From Bacteroidales bacterium UBA1199 (GTDB lineage Bacteria; Bacteroidota; Bacteroidia; Bacteroidales; UBA932): DNA of 44,589 nt. Of the stretch, positions 41,876-44,589 are shown piece by piece. A program made the position numbers and the translations under genes. Each line of letters starts with the position of its first letter. Position 1 is the first letter of the stretch. Under the pieces are notes generated by a model. That model ran no database searches and was not told the DNA's origin. It was given only the letters and a program-made list of their open reading frames with translations. The stretch spans positions 5,610 to 50,198 of the forward strand of contig DBXZ01000034.1 of assembly GCA_002309795.1 (NCBI GenBank). The letters are read 5' to 3'.

Positions 41876-42817
41876 ATGAAAAAGAGCGGAACAGCCACGG
41901 TCGTCAAGCATACGGGAAGTCACTACCTGTTGAGTGAACTCCCCGCATGGGAGCCCTTTGCAGCGGTGATTCGCGGCAAGGTGCGGCTCTCCGGCAGTCA
42001 TGCCACCAACCCGGTGGCGGTGGGCGACCGGGTGGACTACCATCTTGAAAGCGACGATCCGGAAGGGATGGCCGTGATCGACAGAATCTACCCGCGCAGC
42101 AACTACATCATCCGGCGCAGCGTGAACCTGTCGCGCGAATCGCACATCATCGCCGCCAACCTGGACCGCGTTTTCCTGGTGGTGACCATCGCCTTCCCGG
42201 AGGTCAAGCGGGCCTTCGTGGACCGGTTCCTGGTGACCTGCGAAGCCTACCGCATCCCCACCACGGTGGTGGTCAACAAGACCGACATCCGCACCGAGGC
42301 GCTGGAAGAGGAGACGGCCGATTTCGTGGCGCTCTACCGCCAGGCCGGCTACGAAGTGCTGGAGGTTTCGGCCCGCACGGGCGAGGGGGTGGAGCAGCTC
42401 AAGGAGCGCTGCCGCGGCGCCGTATCGCTCATTTCGGGCATCTCGGGCGTGGGAAAATCCTCCCTGATCAACGCGATGGATCCGTCGCTCTCCCTGCGCA
42501 CCGGCGAAATCTCCCTCAGCCACCTGCAGGGCAAACATACCACCACTTTCTATGAGATGCACCCGCTCGCCTCGGGCGGTTTTATCATCGACACCCCCGG
42601 CATCCGCGGCTTCGGCCTGGTGGATATCGCGCCGGAAGAGCTGAGCACCTACTTCCCGGAGATGCTCCGCGTGATGGACGACTGCCGCTTCAAACCCTGC
42701 ACGCACACCCACGAACCGGACTGCGCAGTCAAGCAGGCGGTGGATGAAGGCCGGATCGCCCCCGAGCGCTACAACTCCTACCTGGGCATGCTCGAAGAAG
42801 AAACCAAGTACCGCTAA
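41876..42817 (+). CDS. rsgA: Ribosome small subunit-dependent GTPase A
   Basis: A 313-residue circularly permuted GTPase that checks late 30S assembly. An N-terminal OB fold (TATVVKHTGSHYLL, VAVGDRVDY) is followed by the GTPase with motifs in permuted order: VVNKTDI (G4) near residue 138, ISGISGVGKSSLINA (G1) near 187, and DTPGIRGFGL (G3). The C-terminal zinc site is CRFKPCTHTHEPDCAV. The family start position agrees with the ATG although it lies 7 bp from the -7 box. The MATE gene follows by 8 bp. Confidence 0.96.
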   Translation: MKKSGTATVVKHTGSHYLLSELPAWEPFAAVIRGKVRLSGSHATNPVAVGDRVDYHLESDDPEGMAVIDRIYPRSNYIIRRSVNLSRESHIIAANLDRVFLVVTIAFPEVKRAFVDRFLVTCEAYRIPTTVVVNKTDIRTEALEEETADFVALYRQAGYEVLEVSARTGEGVEQLKERCRGAVSLISGISGVGKSSLINAMDPSLSLRTGEISLSHLQGKHTTTFYEMHPLASGGFIIDTPGIRGFGLVDIAPEELSTYFPEMLRVMDDCRFKPCTHTHEPDCAVKQAVDEGRIAPERYNSYLGMLEEETKYR

Positions 42818-42825
42818 GCGTCTCT

Positions 42826-44148
42826 ATGCCCCGTTCCCGCTCCCTAAACCGGCAAATTCTGGGACTGGCCCTGCCCAGTATCCTGGCCAACATCACGGTC
42901 CCGCTGGTGGGAATCGTGGACCTGGCCATCGCGGGCCATCTGGGCGACGCGGCGGCCATCGGCGGCATTGCGGTGGGTACCATGCTCTTCGACATGCTCT
43001 ACTGGAACGTGGGATTCCTGCGGGTCGGTACGGGCGGCATCACGGCCCAGGCATTCGGCCGGCGCGACTGGAAATGCGCCTCCGAGACCTTCGTTCAGGG
43101 AATTGCTACCGCCTGGCTGCTGGCGATCACCTGTCTGATAATCCAGTGGGTCTACGTGGATATCTCCTTCCTGGTCCTGGACTGCACACCCGAGGTGGAA
43201 AAGGTGGCGCGCGAATACTTCTTCATCCGCATCTGGGCCGTGCCCGCCACCATGTCGCTCTTTGTCTTCAAGGGGTGGTTTATCGGTATGCAGAACACGG
43301 TCTTTTCCATGATTACCGACATCTGGGTGAACGTGGTGAATATGGTGGCATCCTGGCTGCTGGCCTTCCACACGCCGCTGGGTCTCAAGGGCGTGGCGGT
43401 GGGTACGCTGGTCGCCCAGTGGTCCGGCCTGCTGGTGGCCTCACTTCTGCTGATCTTCCGTTACCGGTCTACAATGGCCTTTGCAGATATCCGGCACGCC
43501 GTCCGATGGCGGCACATCTGGTCGTTCTTCCGCATCAACCTGGACCTCCTGGTGCGCTCCTTCTCCATGCTGGTGGTTTACAACGGATTCACCATCATCG
43601 CTTCCTACTACGGCGACGTGCAGCTGGCCGTGGCCGCGGTGATGATGAAACTGCTGCTGCTCTACTCCTACTTCGTGGACGGATTCGCCTATGCGGGGGA
43701 GGCGCTCACCGGCCGCTTTATCGGCGAGCAGGACGCACCGCAGCTGCACCGGGTCGTGCGGTTGCTCTTCTGGTGGGGATTCGGGATTGCCGTGGTCTCC
43801 ACGCTGGCTTACGCCATCGTTCCGGAGACCCTAATCGGTTTGATTACGGACGATCCGGCGGTGCTGTCGGGTTGCCGTCCTTTCCTCTTCTGGCTCCTGC
43901 TGATGCCGGTTTTCAGCTGCATCGCCTTCATCTGGGACGGAATCTATATCGGCGCCACCGCTTCGGCTGCGCTGCGTAACGGAACGTTGGGCTCCGCCCT
44001 GGCTTTTCTGGCCACCTACTTCCTGCTCGCCCCCGTCGCGGGCATCCAGGCACTCTACATCGCCTACTTCGCGCACCTCATCTGGCGCTCCGCCTACCAG
44101 ACGCTCTTCGCGCGCAAGCACGTCTATTCGCGCGTGGCCGGCGCGTAG
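42826..44148 (+). CDS. MATE family efflux transporter (DinF-like)
   Basis: A 440-residue protein with 12 predicted membrane helices in two similar halves, as in MATE cation-coupled drug and metabolite exporters. The first helix carries the DinF-type signature ILGLALPSILANITVPLVGIVDLAIAG, quoted as LALPSILANITVP and VDLAIAGHLGD. NVGFLRVGTGGITAQAFGR follows in helix 2-3, and the second half begins near FRINLDLLVRSFSM. Cargo is unknown. It lies 8 bp after rsgA and is followed by a hairpin with seven T. Confidence 0.93.
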   Translation: MPRSRSLNRQILGLALPSILANITVPLVGIVDLAIAGHLGDAAAIGGIAVGTMLFDMLYWNVGFLRVGTGGITAQAFGRRDWKCASETFVQGIATAWLLAITCLIIQWVYVDISFLVLDCTPEVEKVAREYFFIRIWAVPATMSLFVFKGWFIGMQNTVFSMITDIWVNVVNMVASWLLAFHTPLGLKGVAVGTLVAQWSGLLVASLLLIFRYRSTMAFADIRHAVRWRHIWSFFRINLDLLVRSFSMLVVYNGFTIIASYYGDVQLAVAAVMMKLLLLYSYFVDGFAYAGEALTGRFIGEQDAPQLHRVVRLLFWWGFGIAVVSTLAYAIVPETLIGLITDDPAVLSGCRPFLFWLLLMPVFSCIAFIWDGIYIGATASAALRNGTLGSALAFLATYFLLAPVAGIQALYIAYFAHLIWRSAYQTLFARKHVYSRVAGA

Positions 44149-44161
44149 CGCGCGTTTTTTT
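44129..44161 (+). terminator. Terminator after the MATE gene
   Basis: CGCGCG (44129-44134) can pair with CGCGCG (44149-44154), and a tighter GCGC-GTA-GCGC hairpin overlaps the stop codon; seven T follow at once. It separates the MATE gene from the str operon promoter. Confidence 0.55.
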
Positions 44162-44194
44162 CGGTGTTCTACCGGAAAAATTGTCGGGAACTTG

Positions 44195-44225
44195 TTGGTA
44201 AATAGGAAATAATGCCGTATCTTTG
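44195..44225 (+). promoter_or_regulatory. Promoter of rpsL (str operon)
   Basis: TTG at 44195-44197, a 20-bp spacer, then TATCTTTG at 44218-44225, a very good match to the Bacteroidota promoter. A leader of about 45 nt with a small CCGC/GCGG hairpin precedes the ATG. Confidence 0.75.
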
Positions 44226-44278
44226 CAACCCGCAAAAAAGCGGCTTTAAACACATAAATAAAAGATTTACAACTATTT

Positions 44279-44589
<311 letters not shown>

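Overview
The window is 44.6 kb of GC-rich chromosome from a member of the Bacteroidota, most likely a gut Bacteroidales. Evidence: a fused SecDF, a GH97 glycosidase, DUF4271 next to hemD, a fimbrillin-like lipoprotein, a C10 protease, DUF2723, and about fifteen -7 boxes of the Bacteroidota type TAnnTTTG in front of genes. I cannot name the genus. Most of it is ordinary housekeeping sequence, but it carries several palindromic repeats, some lying inside coding genes.

Layout. 1-504: 3' end of a GH97 gene. 554-641: tRNA-Ser(GCU), followed by a hairpin-rich spacer. 835-3831 (-): C69 dipeptidase and a PD40/SPOR protein. 3945-6941 (+): secDF. 6990-9252 (-): SUI1-like factor, DUF4271, hemD, rnpA, yidD. 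9349-13888 (+): DUF2723 membrane protein and a MOP-type flippase. 14156-14587 (-): Hsp20. 14776-20001 (-): alpha-2-macroglobulin. 20176-22568 (-): flavodoxin and a fused OlsF-type acyltransferase. 22615-25029 (+): uvrC and pnuC. 25019-26797 (-): beta-helix lipoprotein. 26900-26972 (-): tRNA-Pro with anticodon AGG. 27036-29333: a segment bracketed by two related 145-147 bp inverted-repeat elements and holding a nitroreductase, a small membrane protein and an IS200/REP-associated Y1 transposase homologue of lower GC. 29637-33371 (+): dnaE. 33383-34872 (-): rdgB and recO. 34968-39601 (+): S41 protease, fimbrillin-like lipoprotein, C10 protease. 39608-41807 (-): polyprenyl synthase and U32 protein. 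41876-44148 (+): rsgA and a MATE transporter. 44279-end (+): start of rpsL and the str operon.

Main discovery. A 90-bp palindromic element occurs in the same chromosomal orientation inside two coding genes on opposite strands: uvrC (24110-24199) and recO (33691-33780). The two copies align without a gap. Their cores are about 90% identical, while the 11-bp terminal arms differ between copies yet still pair with each other within each copy. Being 90 bp long they add 30 codons without breaking the frame. In recO a second palindrome abuts the first, giving about 60 extra residues and explaining why RecO is 308 aa instead of about 240. A shorter relative sits in the macroglobulin gene (15378-15438). 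This resembles the Rickettsia palindromic elements that insert peptides into proteins. The Y1 (HUH) transposase homologue at 28274-29182 is a candidate mobiliser, but no sequence shared with the elements proves it.

Other points of interest are the A34 proline tRNA, a UvrC that lacks roughly 90 residues between its UVR motif and its nuclease Asp, and a nearly leaderless rsgA.
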